Shown: one piece after another, positions 46,926 through 56,901 of the stretch | Numbering within the stretch: the first letter of the stretch is position 1 | Layout: the number at the start of each line of letters is the position of its first letter | Source of the DNA: Desmonostoc muscorum LEGE 12446 | Lineage (GTDB): Bacteria > Cyanobacteriota > Cyanobacteriia > Cyanobacteriales > Nostocaceae | Reading direction: 5' to 3' | DNA length: 64,000 nt | NCBI RefSeq assembly: GCF_015207005.2 | Contig: NZ_JADEXS020000001.1 | Span: forward strand, 6,347,001 to 6,411,000 | Notes under the pieces: model-generated | Told to the model about the DNA's origin: nothing | Database searches by the model: none | The model's input: the letters and a program-made list of their open reading frames with translations, nothing else | Program-made: the position numbers and the translations under genes

Positions 46926-47798
46926 TTATCTTGCTACTAACCAAGCTTCTAAATCAGCCGAGCTGGTAAAATCTAACAATGCTTCGCTCAAATCTTCCAG
47001 AACAGGCAAAGGTAAACCATAAATTGAGGAGCGCATTTCCTCGGTAAGTTCTCCAAACCGCTTAGTCAACAGTCGGATAATCAAGTTAGCAGCCTCTTCT
47101 TGTCGCCCTTCTTGTCGTCCTTCTTGTCGTCCTTCTTGTCGTCCTTCTTCCTTAATTTCGCGGTAAACCCTTGTTTCCTTGAGTGTGATTCCTAGCATCG
47201 ACTCTACCTCTGTTCGACTTAATTGTTCAAACCTGTACACCATTATGGTCGTGACTAACTCCATTATGACGCCAGTTGATGGTTGAGGTTGTTCTTGGCG
47301 CGATCGCTCCAGCAAATATCTAGCTTCTTGTGGTGCTTGTTCTTCCTCCACAGTAGTTAACACCATCAATGCTACCCATAAAGGTAATTGACGAATATCA
47401 CCCAATTCATCCAAATAAACCCGATGCACTTGTCCACCATTCAACAATGAGCGATGGGGATAAATATCGCTTTGTTCAACACTGCGTGATGGATAAATTA
47501 TTACTGTCTGCCAATCCCTGAATCTAGCACGGTTGCGATAGAAATATAACGAGGATTCTGCAAATACTCTTTCGTAAAGTTGTTCATCTTTTTGAAACTG
47601 CACCTCACAGAAATATACAACTCCTACACCTTCGTTTTCTGGTGGGAGAAATACCCCATCTATTTCAAATTTGGGTTCTTTGACAGCTACGGAATCAAAT
47701 CGGTAAGCGTCTGCATTTGTCGGGGGATTTGTCAATAGTTCAAATAGCAAAGTGGGGTATTGTTGAAAAAGTTTGTAGAAAATTGAGTCTCGCCGCAT
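46926..47798 (-). CDS. Rpn-family (DUF2887-like) nuclease/transposase-related protein
   Basis: 290 residues. The N-terminal half has the PD-(D/E)XK-like pattern of Rpn/DUF2887 proteins: FDSVAVKEPKFEIDGVFLPP and VYFCEVQFQKDE, followed by YFYRNR. These proteins are abundant in filamentous cyanobacteria and related to recombination-promoting nucleases. Near residues 215-235 there is a perfect tandem GRQE repeat from 12-base DNA repeats at about 47098-47150. The C-terminus has the LLTKRFG and LEDLSEALLDF pattern common to this group. It is on the opposite strand to the binding-protein gene and is probably a passenger rather than part of iron uptake. Confidence 0.85.
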   Translation of the reverse strand: MRRDSIFYKLFQQYPTLLFELLTNPPTNADAYRFDSVAVKEPKFEIDGVFLPPENEGVGVVYFCEVQFQKDEQLYERVFAESSLYFYRNRARFRDWQTVIIYPSRSVEQSDIYPHRSLLNGGQVHRVYLDELGDIRQLPLWVALMVLTTVEEEQAPQEARYLLERSRQEQPQPSTGVIMELVTTIMVYRFEQLSRTEVESMLGITLKETRVYREIKEEGRQEGRQEGRQEGRQEEAANLIIRLLTKRFGELTEEMRSSIYGLPLPVLEDLSEALLDFTSSADLEAWLVAR

Positions 47799-47810
47799 AA
47801 ATAATTCAAC

Positions 47811-49604
47811 TCATTTCACTCCAGATTGCACCTGCCATAAACTAGCATAAATCCTATTCTTATCTAACAATTCCTCATGGGTTCCCGACTCAACCAACTC
47901 CCCGTATTCCATCACATAAATGCAATCAGCATTGCGGATAGTCGAAAGACGATGAGCGATCGCTATTGTGGTTCGATTCACAGTAATCCGTTCTAAGGAA
48001 CGCTGAATAGCAGCTTCAGTTTCATTATCCACCGCTGATGTAGCTTCATCTAAAATCAAAATGGGTGGGTTCTTCAAAACAGCCCTGGCGATCGCAATTC
48101 TTTGACGTTGTCCACCAGATAATTTTTGTCCTCGTTCTCCAACAATTGTTTCATAACCTTGGGGTAGCCGCATAATAAAATCATGGGCTTCGGCAATTTT
48201 ACTAGCTGCAATTATTTCTTCATCCCTCGCATCAAAGCTACCATAGGCGATATTTTCAGCAACAGTACCATGAAATAAGAATACATCCTGGCTCACCAAG
48301 CCAATACTGCGACGCAAATCACCTAAATTTAATTCTTGGATATCAATACCATCAATAGTAATTTTGCCAGCAGAAATTTCATAAAATCGGAATAATAATT
48401 TCACTAATGTACTTTTACCAGAACCTGTAGAACCAACAATGGCGATGGTTTTACCTGCGGGTATATGTAAAGATAGTTTTTTAATTACTGGCTCCCTGTT
48501 GGCATAAGCAAAAGTGACTTGTTTAAAGTCAATTTCACCACGTACTTGCTCAATAGGTAAAGATTTATCTCCTGGAATAATATTGATGGGAGCATCTAAT
48601 AAATCCATGATGCGATTAGTAGAAGCCATTGACCTTTGATATTTGTCAAATATTTCTCCTAATGTTACTAATGGCCACAACAATCTCTGTACTAAAACGA
48701 GTAAAACACTATAATTACCAATAGATATCTTACCCGAATATGTTGCCATGCCTCCTCCAAATAATAAGGCGGTAAATCCTACTAAAATTAGCATTCTAAT
48801 TAAAGGATTAAATGCGGCAGAAAGTTTAATTGCTTTATTGTTACTTTTTCTATATGCTTCGCTTTCTCCGGCAAATCTAGCACTTTCATAAGCTTCAGCA
48901 GTAAAACTTTTAATTGTGGTAATCCCACTGAGGTTATTTGCCAATCGTGAGTTAAGAAAACCTACTCTTTCTCGCACTTCGGCGTAACGATCTTCTAGCA
49001 GCTTTTGATAAGTAAAGGAACCCCAAAGAATAAAGGGCATCGGCAACATTGTTACCAAGGTAATTGAGAGGGGTAAAATCCAGAAAGCACCACAAATTAA
49101 AATAATAACTGAAGTAGTAATTTGGATAATTTCACTAGCTACAAAATTCAGGAAATCTTCCAATCTATTGATATCATCATTCAAAATTGACATCAACCCG
49201 CCAGTACTACTTTCTTCAAAGTAAGCTGAATCTAATTCTTGTACATGATTGTAGGCATCCACGCGTAAATCATGCTGGATATTTTGGGCTAAATTCCACC
49301 AAAGTCTATTATAAGCGTACTCAGAAGCTGATTCTAGTATCCAGATAATGATGGTGACGACTGAAAGCAAGAAAAATTGCCAAATTATCTCTTTGACACC
49401 TAATTTGGCAATGAAGGAATTCTGCTGTTCTACGAGAATATCTACCGCAACACCAATTAACCACGGCGGTGCTAAATCTAAAATCGTATTGATGATAGTA
49501 AATAATGTTGCCTGCCAAATTTGTAGGCGATATTGGCTGCCATAATTGAGCAAGCGTTTTAGAGGATTACCTGAATTTTTAGGCTTGTGAGATACTCTTG
49601 TCAC
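47811..49604 (-). CDS. ABC exporter (fused membrane and ATPase domains), candidate siderophore exporter
   Basis: 597 residues. The N-terminal ~320 residues hold six hydrophobic segments of a type I exporter. The ATPase part has Walker A GSTGSGKST, the signature LSGGQRQR, Walker B ILILDEATS and the switch His in IAHRLST. This is the MsbA/SyrD-like layout of half-transporters that work as homodimers. In siderophore loci such proteins often move the finished lipopeptide out of the cytoplasm. It lies between the Rpn gene and the FecE-type ATPase gene on the same strand. Substrate assignment rests on context only. Confidence 0.93.
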   Translation of the reverse strand: MTRVSHKPKNSGNPLKRLLNYGSQYRLQIWQATLFTIINTILDLAPPWLIGVAVDILVEQQNSFIAKLGVKEIIWQFFLLSVVTIIIWILESASEYAYNRLWWNLAQNIQHDLRVDAYNHVQELDSAYFEESSTGGLMSILNDDINRLEDFLNFVASEIIQITTSVIILICGAFWILPLSITLVTMLPMPFILWGSFTYQKLLEDRYAEVRERVGFLNSRLANNLSGITTIKSFTAEAYESARFAGESEAYRKSNNKAIKLSAAFNPLIRMLILVGFTALLFGGGMATYSGKISIGNYSVLLVLVQRLLWPLVTLGEIFDKYQRSMASTNRIMDLLDAPINIIPGDKSLPIEQVRGEIDFKQVTFAYANREPVIKKLSLHIPAGKTIAIVGSTGSGKSTLVKLLFRFYEISAGKITIDGIDIQELNLGDLRRSIGLVSQDVFLFHGTVAENIAYGSFDARDEEIIAASKIAEAHDFIMRLPQGYETIVGERGQKLSGGQRQRIAIARAVLKNPPILILDEATSAVDNETEAAIQRSLERITVNRTTIAIAHRLSTIRNADCIYVMEYGELVESGTHEELLDKNRIYASLWQVQSGVK

Positions 49605-49677
49605 GACTGTTTATTTTTTGTATTTAAGAAACGCTGCATATAGCTTGCTTCCCCGTAGGGTTCCAATTTAGTAGACT

Positions 49678-50550
49678 TCAATTAGTGGGGAATTCAAGCT
49701 CGCCACTAATTGATTCTGAATTCTGAATTCTATATTCTGTATTCTTCTTTATTTTCCCCTTGCGTCCTATTGGTACGCACATAGGAGTCTCCACAACAGG
49801 ATCGAGAATAATACGACACTCCAATCCAAAAACCTCCTGAACCATTTCTTTATTCATCACTAGGTTTGGTTCGCCAGCAGCAAAAATTCGACCATCTTTA
49901 ACAGCAACTAAGTAATCAGCATATCGACATGCCTGATTTAAATCATGGAGTACCATGACAATTGTTCGTCCTTGAGTTTGGTTCAAATCATACAATAAAT
50001 CTAAAATCTCTATTTGGTGTGCCAAATCCAAAAAAGTAGTTGGTTCATCTAACAGTAAAATATCTGTATCTTGAGCCAGCGCCATAGCAATCCAAGCTCT
50101 CTGTCTTTGTCCACCAGACAAAGTATCTAATGCTCTATCTGCCAACTTCAATAAATCTGTAATCTCTAGCGCTTGCTGTACGATTTTTTCATCTTTTGCC
50201 GACCATTGTTGTAACCAATTTTGATAAGGATAACGTCCTTGTGCTACTAAATCTCGTACTGTTAAACCTTCCGGTGCTACTGGCCCTTGGGGCAAAATAC
50301 CCAACTGCTGTGCTACTTCTTTGGTGGAAAGATTCAAAATAGAAGTTCCATCAAGATATACTATACCGCCATGCGGTTTTAGCAATCTTGCCAAACCTCT
50401 TAACAATGTTGATTTACCACAACCATTGGCACCAACTAAAGCACTAATTTGTCCGCTGGGAATTGCCAAATTCAGGTCACGGATAATGGTAGCACCATCG
50501 TAAGCTAAAGATAGACTTTTGGTTGACAATCCTTTCATAAGTGAAACCAT
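49678..50550 (-). CDS. Iron-siderophore importer ATP-binding protein (FecE/FhuC type)
   Basis: 290 residues, with Walker [10 protein letters not shown], signature LSGGQRQR, Walker B ILLLDEPT and the switch His in VLHDLNQA. The ATPases of FecCDE/FhuBC importers have the same layout. The last ~25 residues ([11 protein letters not shown] and so on) look like intergenic repeat read-through, as other repeats here encode 'aattctgaattc' strings. It is transcribed after the two permease genes at 50671-52758 and would energise import of the ferric complex delivered by the lipoprotein at 45466-46416. Confidence 0.94.
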   Translation of the reverse strand: MVSLMKGLSTKSLSLAYDGATIIRDLNLAIPSGQISALVGANGCGKSTLLRGLARLLKPHGGIVYLDGTSILNLSTKEVAQQLGILPQGPVAPEGLTVRDLVAQGRYPYQNWLQQWSAKDEKIVQQALEITDLLKLADRALDTLSGGQRQRAWIAMALAQDTDILLLDEPTTFLDLAHQIEILDLLYDLNQTQGRTIVMVLHDLNQACRYADYLVAVKDGRIFAAGEPNLVMNKEMVQEVFGLECRIILDPVVETPMCVPIGRKGKIKKNTEYRIQNSESISGELEFPTN

Positions 50551-50670
50551 TTTAGATTTTAGATTTTAGATTTTGGATTTATGAAAATCTGATTTGTTAG
50601 TTGATAAAATATCCTTTTTCCCAGTCCCCAATCCCCAATCCCCAGTCCCCAATCCCCAGTCCCCAGTTCC
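50551..50670. repeat. Heptameric short tandem repeats between FecE and FecD genes
   Basis: Two heptamer-type arrays: TTTTAGA units near 50553-50575 and alternating CCCCAGT/CCCCAAT units at about 50620-50668. Such STRR arrays are characteristic of filamentous cyanobacteria. They separate genes that are otherwise in one operon. Confidence 0.85.
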
Positions 50671-51711
50671 TTATTTTTTCCGATTACGAATTAATAAATA
50701 CAGAAAATAAGGAGCGCCAATGGCAGCAGTTACCACCCCACAAGGAAGTTCGATAGGTGCAAACAATGTTCTGCCTAAGAAATCTGCTATCACAACAATC
50801 ACTCCCCCCAACAGTGCAGAAGTAGGAATCAAGCCTTCGTGGGTTGTACCTACTAACTGTCGTCCTAAATGGGGTGCAATTAAACCTACAAAACCAATAT
50901 TGCCGGCGGTGGCGACTCCAGCACCCGCTAAAGCTACTCCCACCAAAACGAGTAAACCACGTTGCCATTCCACCCGACTACCTAGACTTTTAGCAACATC
51001 ATCTCCCAAGTTGAGAGCGTTCAAATGTCTTGCCAATGTCAAAGCCATTGGGACAAAAATAACTAACCAAGGTAATAGAGAAAAGACTTGCTCCCAAGTA
51101 CGTCCATAGACACTTCCAGCTAACCAAACTAAAGCATTGCTAACGTTATAAATTTCGCCGAAGGTAATCATTAAGCTGGTTATGGCACTGGCGATCGCAG
51201 ATAACCCAATACCCATTAAAATTAACAGAATCGGCGAGCTACCGTTATTCCAAGCCAGGGAGTAAATTAAAATCGCCATCAGCAAAGCACCAGCAAAAGC
51301 CGATAACGGCAAGGTGTAAATTGGTGCTGATGGAAATAAGACAATTACGCTAACTGCTGCTAGACTCGCCCCAGCATTAATCCCAATAATACTGGGATCT
51401 GCCAATGGATTGCGTGTCAGTCCCTGAAAGATAGTGCCAGAAATTGCCAGCGCCACCCCCACCATCAAAGCTACAAGGGTGCGGGGTAGACGCAAATTGT
51501 AAATCACGAATGTATGGTCTGGGTTTCCCGTATCTAAACTCAATAAAGTTTTCACGATATCCCCAGGCGAAATTGGATATTCACCCCGCCCTAAATTCAT
51601 CACCATTGCAACTACAATCGCTACTGCCAAACATAGCACCATGATTGGTACACGTCGGTCTATACGAAAGGATATCGTCTGGGAACGAATGACTAGCCAA
51701 TCAAAATTCAT
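50671..51711 (-). CDS. FecCD-family siderophore permease (second subunit)
   Basis: 346 residues with nine or ten hydrophobic segments. Family motifs: [40 protein letters not shown] near residues 95-115, and [14 protein letters not shown]. FecCD permeases form heterodimers, and the partner gene ends one base upstream (51712). Some 40 N-terminal residues (ending before RRVPIM) form a longer cytoplasmic start than usual. It imports the ferric siderophore across the inner membrane. Confidence 0.95.
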   Translation of the reverse strand: MNFDWLVIRSQTISFRIDRRVPIMVLCLAVAIVVAMVMNLGRGEYPISPGDIVKTLLSLDTGNPDHTFVIYNLRLPRTLVALMVGVALAISGTIFQGLTRNPLADPSIIGINAGASLAAVSVIVLFPSAPIYTLPLSAFAGALLMAILIYSLAWNNGSSPILLILMGIGLSAIASAITSLMITFGEIYNVSNALVWLAGSVYGRTWEQVFSLLPWLVIFVPMALTLARHLNALNLGDDVAKSLGSRVEWQRGLLVLVGVALAGAGVATAGNIGFVGLIAPHLGRQLVGTTHEGLIPTSALLGGVIVVIADFLGRTLFAPIELPCGVVTAAIGAPYFLYLLIRNRKK

Positions 51712-52758
51712 TTATTTTTTCACCTTTGACTTAGCCAGGTAGACAAAAAAGGGCGCACCAACAAACGCTGTCATCACTCCTACAGGTAACTCCTGTGGTT
51801 TGAGCAACACACGGGCGCCAATATCTGCAACCAAAAGTAAAATAGCCCCCAAAACTGCACAATGAGGTAATATCCAACGGTAATTGGCTTTAATGTAAAA
51901 TCTCACGATGTGGGGAACGACTAAACCAATAAAGCCGATTGGCCCAGCAATGGCGACGGAGCTTCCTGCTAGTAAAACTACGCTGATAGCAGTTGCAATT
52001 TTTACCCAGGCTGTTTTTTGACCTAAGCCTTTAGCTACGTCTTCACCCAAACTCATGGTAGTAATTTGTCTACCAAGGGCAAAAGCCATGACTAATCCAA
52101 TAAGGACGAAGGGCAATGCTTGGAAAAACATATTGATATCGCCGCCAGCTAGTGAACCAGCTAACCAAAATCTAATTTCTTCTAGGGTGCGTTGGCTGAC
52201 AATCAGAATGGCAGTGGTGATAGAAGAGATCAGAGCAGTTAAAGCTGCACCTGCTACCGTCAAATTTAATGGAGTGGCTCCTCCTCGTCCTAAAGAACCA
52301 AGGAAGTAAACTAATATTGCCGTGGCTCCTGCTCCCAGAAATGCCACAATCGTGTAAACATTTAGGGATGGGCTGCCAAATACAAAAGTCGCTACAACCA
52401 CCGCTACTGCTGCACCCGACTGAATACCCAAAATCCCCGGATCTGCTAAGGGGTTGCGTGTTAAGCCTTGCATTAACGCTCCGGAGACTGCCAAGGCTGA
52501 TCCTACAAGAATAGCAATAAGCGATCGCGGTAATCTCACAGTCTGGATAACTAAGTGATCGTAGGAACCATCAAAGGCTATAAAAGATGTCAAAATCTTA
52601 CCTAGAGGTATTTCTGCTGCACCCAGCGTCACACTGTACACCAAACAAATTAGCAGCATACAAAGTCCCAAAATCAGACCAGATAAGGCTGACATTTGTG
52701 GCTTTTTCAATCCTCTAGGTAACACCATGCTGGCTTTTATCATGTTTCTTGCTGGCAT
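51712..52758 (-). CDS. FecCD-family siderophore permease (first subunit)
   Basis: 348 residues; same fold as its neighbour. Visible motifs: [39 protein letters not shown] and PIGFIGLVVPHIVR. Adjacent coding regions without a gap suggest translational coupling with the second permease gene. The first gene of the importer operon, its promoter should lie in 52759-53220. Alternative starts (Met6, Met11) are possible because no strong ribosome site fixes the start. Confidence 0.95.
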   Translation of the reverse strand: MPARNMIKASMVLPRGLKKPQMSALSGLILGLCMLLICLVYSVTLGAAEIPLGKILTSFIAFDGSYDHLVIQTVRLPRSLIAILVGSALAVSGALMQGLTRNPLADPGILGIQSGAAVAVVVATFVFGSPSLNVYTIVAFLGAGATAILVYFLGSLGRGGATPLNLTVAGAALTALISSITTAILIVSQRTLEEIRFWLAGSLAGGDINMFFQALPFVLIGLVMAFALGRQITTMSLGEDVAKGLGQKTAWVKIATAISVVLLAGSSVAIAGPIGFIGLVVPHIVRFYIKANYRWILPHCAVLGAILLLVADIGARVLLKPQELPVGVMTAFVGAPFFVYLAKSKVKK

Positions 52759-53220
52759 CTGGAAATATTAGGCTCTGCTGGTTATCTGTTTTTTACACTG
52801 TTTTTCCGGTAATTAAATCGTTATGGTAGGGGCGCACAGATGTGCGCCCCTATTGTGGTTCAAATAGATGAAAAATACTGTAAATTACCACTCTCAACAT
52901 TTAGGAGCTTCTAGTTATTAAATTGATAATCTTTCTTGATAAATATATAGATTACATTATCATGCAACCATTTCACTATTTTTTAACCGAATAAAAGATA
53001 CTCATAAAGTTTTGATATATTTTCTCAATAAAGTGGTATTGTTTAGAACAACCTGAATCTACCTTGTCAAGTTCCTGCCATAGACTTCTGCCTCCTCCTG
53101 ACAAAGGACAAATGACCAATACTTCTCTACGAGAGGCTGCGCCCTAAGCGTAGCTATGCCGCAGGCTTTACGGCTTTGCTCAGTACAAGTGACGAATGAC
53201 ACAGGCGTTATACCTCACAC
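52759..53220. promoter_or_regulatory. 462-base divergent gap between importer and acylase genes
   Basis: No gene seen. It must hold the promoters for the leftward permease operon and the rightward acylase gene. It contains a perfect 12-bp-stem palindrome at 52827-52852, an AT-rich middle with a weak GATAATG-like motif on the minus strand near 52960-52975, and a dispersed cyanobacterial repeat at about 53125-53180. No firm promoter can be assigned. Confidence 0.5.
52827..52852. repeat. Small perfect hairpin repeat
   Basis: Arms TAGGGGCGCACA and TGTGCGCCCCTA with a two-base GA centre. This palindrome type recurs in Nostoc intergenic DNA and here sits just upstream of the first permease gene. 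Confidence 0.8.
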
Positions 53221-55338
53221 ATGGTGGTGTTAATGAGGATTGATATTTTACTCAAGGTTTACAGAAGGAAACCAATACGTGTTTTACCCTTAATACTCAG
53301 TTTGATACTAGTTTTGTTCATGGGCAGCCAAACTATAGCTGTACCAACAAAATCCACAGAGATATTATGGGATACCTATGGTATTCCGCATATTTACGGT
53401 AAAGATGACCAGAGTGCATTTTATGCCTTTGGTTGGGCACAAATGCAAAGTCATGGAGATTTGCTTTTGCGTCTTTACGGCCAAGCACGGGGACGCGCGG
53501 CCGAATACTGGGGAGAGGAATATCTAGAGTCAGATCGTTGGGTACTGTCTATGGGAGTACCAGAACGCGCTCGTGATTGGTACAAGGCACAGAATCCAAG
53601 TTTTCGTAGTTATCTGGATGCTTTTGCTGCTGGGATCAATGCTTATGCTGACCAAAATCCTAAGTTGATTGACGATCGCTTTGAGGCAGTCCTACCAGTC
53701 AAAGCAGAAGATGTGATGGCTCACTTACATCGCGTACTCAATTTCACCCTTGTGGTCGATCCGGAGTTAGTATTCGACCTGGGCAAAAAAAAGTTGCAGC
53801 CAGGATCTAATGGTTGGGCGATCGCACCAACTCATTCTGCCGGTGGGAACGCCATGTTACTAGCCAATCCACATCTACCTTGGTCGGATTTATTTTTGTG
53901 GTACGAAGCTCAAATCACCACACCGGGAATTGATGCTTATGGAGCAACACTCGTGGGTATTCCCGTATTGGCGATCGCTTTTAACAACAATTTGGGTTGG
54001 ACTCACACCGTTAACACCTATGACGGTTGGGATTTGTATGAACTCGCCCTGGCAGATAATGGCTACCGCTTTGATGGCAAAGTTCGCAAATTCCTTGCCA
54101 AAACCCTGTCGTTGAAGGTGAAGCAGAAAGATGGCTCTTTACAAGAACAACGGTTACTAGTCAAGAGTTCCATCCACGGGCCTGTGGTAATCGAGAAAAA
54201 TGGTAGAGCTTTAGCACTGAGAGCTGTTGGTCTTGACCGACCAGGTGTACTCCAACAGTGGTGGGATATGGCACGAGCAAAAAACCTCAACCAATTTGAA
54301 AACGCACTCAAGCGCTTGCAACTATCGATGTTTACGGTGATGTATGCCGATAGAGAAGGACATATTATGCACCTATTCAACGGTCAAGTTCCAGTACGTC
54401 AAGAAGGAGATTTTGCATATTGGCAAGGTGTGATTCCTGGCGATACATCTAAAACTTTATGGACAAAAATTCATCCATACCAAGATTTACCCCGCATAGT
54501 CGATCCCAAGAGTGGTTGGTTGCAAAATGCTAACGATCCACCTTGGACAACCACCTTTCCAGCCGCCATTAAAGCAGATGATTACCCGTCTTACATGGCA
54601 CCTCGTTTCATGGATTTCCGCTCACAACGTTCTGTGAGAATGTTGGCTGAGGATGACAAAATCTCTTTTGATGAAATGATTGCATACAAGCACTCGACCC
54701 GTATGGAAATGGGCGATCGCCTGTTGGATGATTTAATTCCTGCTGCCCGCAAGTACGGCCAGGACTTGGGACAAAAAGCAGCTAATGTTCTGGAAACCTG
54801 GGATCGGCAAGCCAATGCAGATAGTCGAGGAGCAGTACTATTTGCCTTTTGGGTTCAACAGCTCGACTTAGATAAGACATTTAGTCAACCTTGGAGTGAA
54901 AAATCTCCACGCACTACACCCGATGGTTTAGCTGATCCCCAAAGTGCAGTTGCAACACTCGAAGCAGTAGCAGCAGAGATAGAAAAAACCTATGGAACTA
55001 TTGATGTGGCATGGGGAGATGTTTTTCGGCTACGTTATGGCAACATAGATTTACCTGGCAATGGTGGCCCAGATCCTCTTGGCATCTTCCGAAACCTCTA
55101 TTCATCACCGCAGTCAGATGGGAAGTTTAAATCCGAGGCTGGCGATTCCTATGTTGCGGCCATTGAATTTTCTAACCCTGTACGAGCAATGGCACTCACC
55201 AGCTACGGCAATGCAACTCAACCGGGATCGCCCCACATTGGTGACCAGTTAAACATGTTCGCCAAGAAAAAATTGCGTCCTGTGTGGCGCGATCGCTCTG
55301 ATATCCTTGCTCATCTGGAAGCACGAAAAGTTTTCTAA
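53221..55338 (+). CDS. Secreted penicillin-acylase-family (Ntn-hydrolase) protein, PvdQ-like context
   Basis: 705 residues. An N-terminal hydrophobic segment ([13 protein letters not shown], residues ~21-33) after KVYRRKPIR looks like a signal peptide. The chain then has the alpha-subunit opening [13 protein letters not shown]. The autocatalytic site is GSNGWAIAP with the nucleophile at Ser196, followed by NPHLPW. Such enzymes split amide-bound acyl chains; PvdQ in Pseudomonas removes the fatty acid from the pyoverdine precursor, and related cyanobacterial enzymes cleave acyl-homoserine lactones. Here it lies beside a siderophore importer and a FAAL-started lipopeptide cluster, so deacylation of the precursor is an attractive inference. 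Start could also be the ATG at 53233. The stop codon TAA directly abuts an IS terminal repeat (55339). Confidence 0.93.
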   Translation: MVVLMRIDILLKVYRRKPIRVLPLILSLILVLFMGSQTIAVPTKSTEILWDTYGIPHIYGKDDQSAFYAFGWAQMQSHGDLLLRLYGQARGRAAEYWGEEYLESDRWVLSMGVPERARDWYKAQNPSFRSYLDAFAAGINAYADQNPKLIDDRFEAVLPVKAEDVMAHLHRVLNFTLVVDPELVFDLGKKKLQPGSNGWAIAPTHSAGGNAMLLANPHLPWSDLFLWYEAQITTPGIDAYGATLVGIPVLAIAFNNNLGWTHTVNTYDGWDLYELALADNGYRFDGKVRKFLAKTLSLKVKQKDGSLQEQRLLVKSSIHGPVVIEKNGRALALRAVGLDRPGVLQQWWDMARAKNLNQFENALKRLQLSMFTVMYADREGHIMHLFNGQVPVRQEGDFAYWQGVIPGDTSKTLWTKIHPYQDLPRIVDPKSGWLQNANDPPWTTTFPAAIKADDYPSYMAPRFMDFRSQRSVRMLAEDDKISFDEMIAYKHSTRMEMGDRLLDDLIPAARKYGQDLGQKAANVLETWDRQANADSRGAVLFAFWVQQLDLDKTFSQPWSEKSPRTTPDGLADPQSAVATLEAVAAEIEKTYGTIDVAWGDVFRLRYGNIDLPGNGGPDPLGIFRNLYSSPQSDGKFKSEAGDSYVAAIEFSNPVRAMALTSYGNATQPGSPHIGDQLNMFAKKKLRPVWRDRSDILAHLEARKVF

Positions 55339-55364
55339 GGGACTTCCAAAGAAAAAAATATTCC
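55339..55364 (+). repeat. Solo ISAzo13-type terminal repeat directly after a TAA stop
   Basis: 26 bases starting GGGACTTCCA; 24 of 26 match the left terminal repeat at 10845-10870. It is preceded by TAA, the same target triplet as the complete element, and this TAA is the stop codon of the acylase gene. No transposase or second end is seen nearby. Confidence 0.82.
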
Positions 55365-55392
55365 ATCCCTGCGGGACGCACTCGCGTTCGTA

Positions 55393-55414
55393 GGGTAGCA
55401 CAGCTGTGCTACCC
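55393..55414. repeat. 22-bp perfect palindrome
   Basis: GGGTAGCACA/TGTGCTACCC arms around a central GC form a complete palindrome. A further looser inverted repeat (GAGTGGGA/TCCCACTC, about 55437-55480) follows. They may end transcription of the acylase gene. Confidence 0.75.
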
Positions 55415-56047
55415 GAAAAATGTACAAATAAAAAGAGAGTGGGAGGAAGCATATCAGTTAGCTTTCAGACTCCCACTCTACCATTTGCTACTGAAGTGGA
55501 CAGGAATGTATACAGACTTTGCTTGTGATTTGGGGGCTAATGCGTAGTTCAACAACAATGCCCATATACATTTAATATTCCTGTTGTAGCAAATGTCAAA
55601 CTTAATTATTGATATTTATCCGTCAAAAAAATCCTTTCATAATAATTTTTTGAGATGGTTTTTTCTCTGGAAATCACTTAGTAAATAGTGTTTTTACAAA
55701 AAAACCTTGCTTGGTAGTCCCTGATAACAACACCCTTGAAGTCGTTTATCTTCATATAATTTAGCCTGGTTAATCAAAAGCTGGTTGCCATTTTGGCAGA
55801 TTTATAACTTTCCTAATTGCTCATATCTCAATACGTTTGGATTCAGCCCAAAAAATAAATCGTGTAGATTTGAGAGTCGGTCTTTTGGTTTGGTTCCCAA
55901 GGTTTTAGCAACGAAACCCAATCTACAAATCCAAAATCTAAAATCCAAAATAATATAAAATTCCTGACTTCTTAGAGAAATCAGGAATCTTAGTCACCTT
56001 AATTTAAAAAAAGTATTAATTTGACAGGCTTTTACTTTACTGTATTA
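55415..56047. other. Gene-free interval with terminator-like hairpins
   Basis: About 630 bases with no ORF that I can support. It contains the GAGTGGGA/TCCCACTC hairpin near 55437-55480 and an ATTCCTGA/TCAGGAAT hairpin near 55961-55989, either of which could act as a terminator of the acylase gene or of the minus-strand gene ending at 56048. The rest is low-information AT-rich sequence. Confidence 0.5.
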
Positions 56048-56698
56048 TTAATACTGGCGTAAAATCGCAGATAATGAACTGTCTTTACGAAGATCCATCA
56101 AGTCTGCTAAAGATTCTGGGCGCGTGTCCAGGTGGTGCTTGTGTTCTGCTGGTAGAACCGTCACCAAATGCTTTGTTTTAGGTAGTGTCTGCATCACAGG
56201 CATTAGTTGTCGCTGGGGCACAAAAATTGGCTGGTTTTTGGGAAGGCTCGGTTCCAATCTTGTGTAGCGAGCTTCTGCTAAGCGTGCGTGATGGCGGTTA
56301 ACCTGTTTTGGGATTTTTTGGGGTTGCGTTTTCCGGTTGAGCATTCGGAAAATCACCAAGCAACCACTACCACAACTGAGGGCGATCGCAGCCACCATCC
56401 ATAAAGGTGTAGCATTACTATTCTCAGAGGGCGTATTGATTGGTTCCTCAATGATAACTGGAATTTGTTCTGGTTCTTCTTGTGCTACCTGTCCAGGATT
56501 ACCTAAGCTGTACAAGGCAAAGGTGCCACCCCCGATAAACATAGCTAAAGACCCAGTTAACAATAGCCAAGGATGATGTGCAACCAAATATATCAGACCA
56601 TTTGAGCTTTTTCTTAATCTCGATTTTTTGTTTGTCAGCTCTGGAGTGGCCCCTATTAGTTGGGTTGGCTCGTGCTGTACACTCTGACTTTTTTCCAT
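56048..56698 (-). CDS. Hypothetical protein with two membrane segments
   Basis: 216 residues that I do not recognise. Two hydrophobic stretches are seen, WLLLTGSLAMFIGGGTFAL near residues 45-65 and PLWMVAAIALSCGSGCLVIF near 98-118, separated by an acidic, proline-rich loop (EEPEQIPVIIEEPINTP). The C-terminal part is basic and soluble, with AEARYTRLEPSLPK and a final DLMDLRKDSSLSAIL. The design suggests a small inner-membrane protein with a cytoplasmic tail. It stands alone between the acylase and ddl genes. Confidence 0.8.
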   Translation of the reverse strand: MEKSQSVQHEPTQLIGATPELTNKKSRLRKSSNGLIYLVAHHPWLLLTGSLAMFIGGGTFALYSLGNPGQVAQEEPEQIPVIIEEPINTPSENSNATPLWMVAAIALSCGSGCLVIFRMLNRKTQPQKIPKQVNRHHARLAEARYTRLEPSLPKNQPIFVPQRQLMPVMQTLPKTKHLVTVLPAEHKHHLDTRPESLADLMDLRKDSSLSAILRQY

Positions 56699-56901
56699 GA
56701 TTACTTTCAGATTTGTACCCCTCTAGTCCATAAATTGTACTGGAGGAGCTAAGCATCAGGTATCCGTAACAAAAGTTCAGATTTGAGTAACTTTTTTGTA
56801 AAACAAAGGCTACTAAATCTGGCTAACTTTTGCCCAAATTCTGTATTTGTTGCTACTTTTTGCTGTAATCAGAAAGCAAATCAGCGAGTTTATTTTTTTT
56901 G

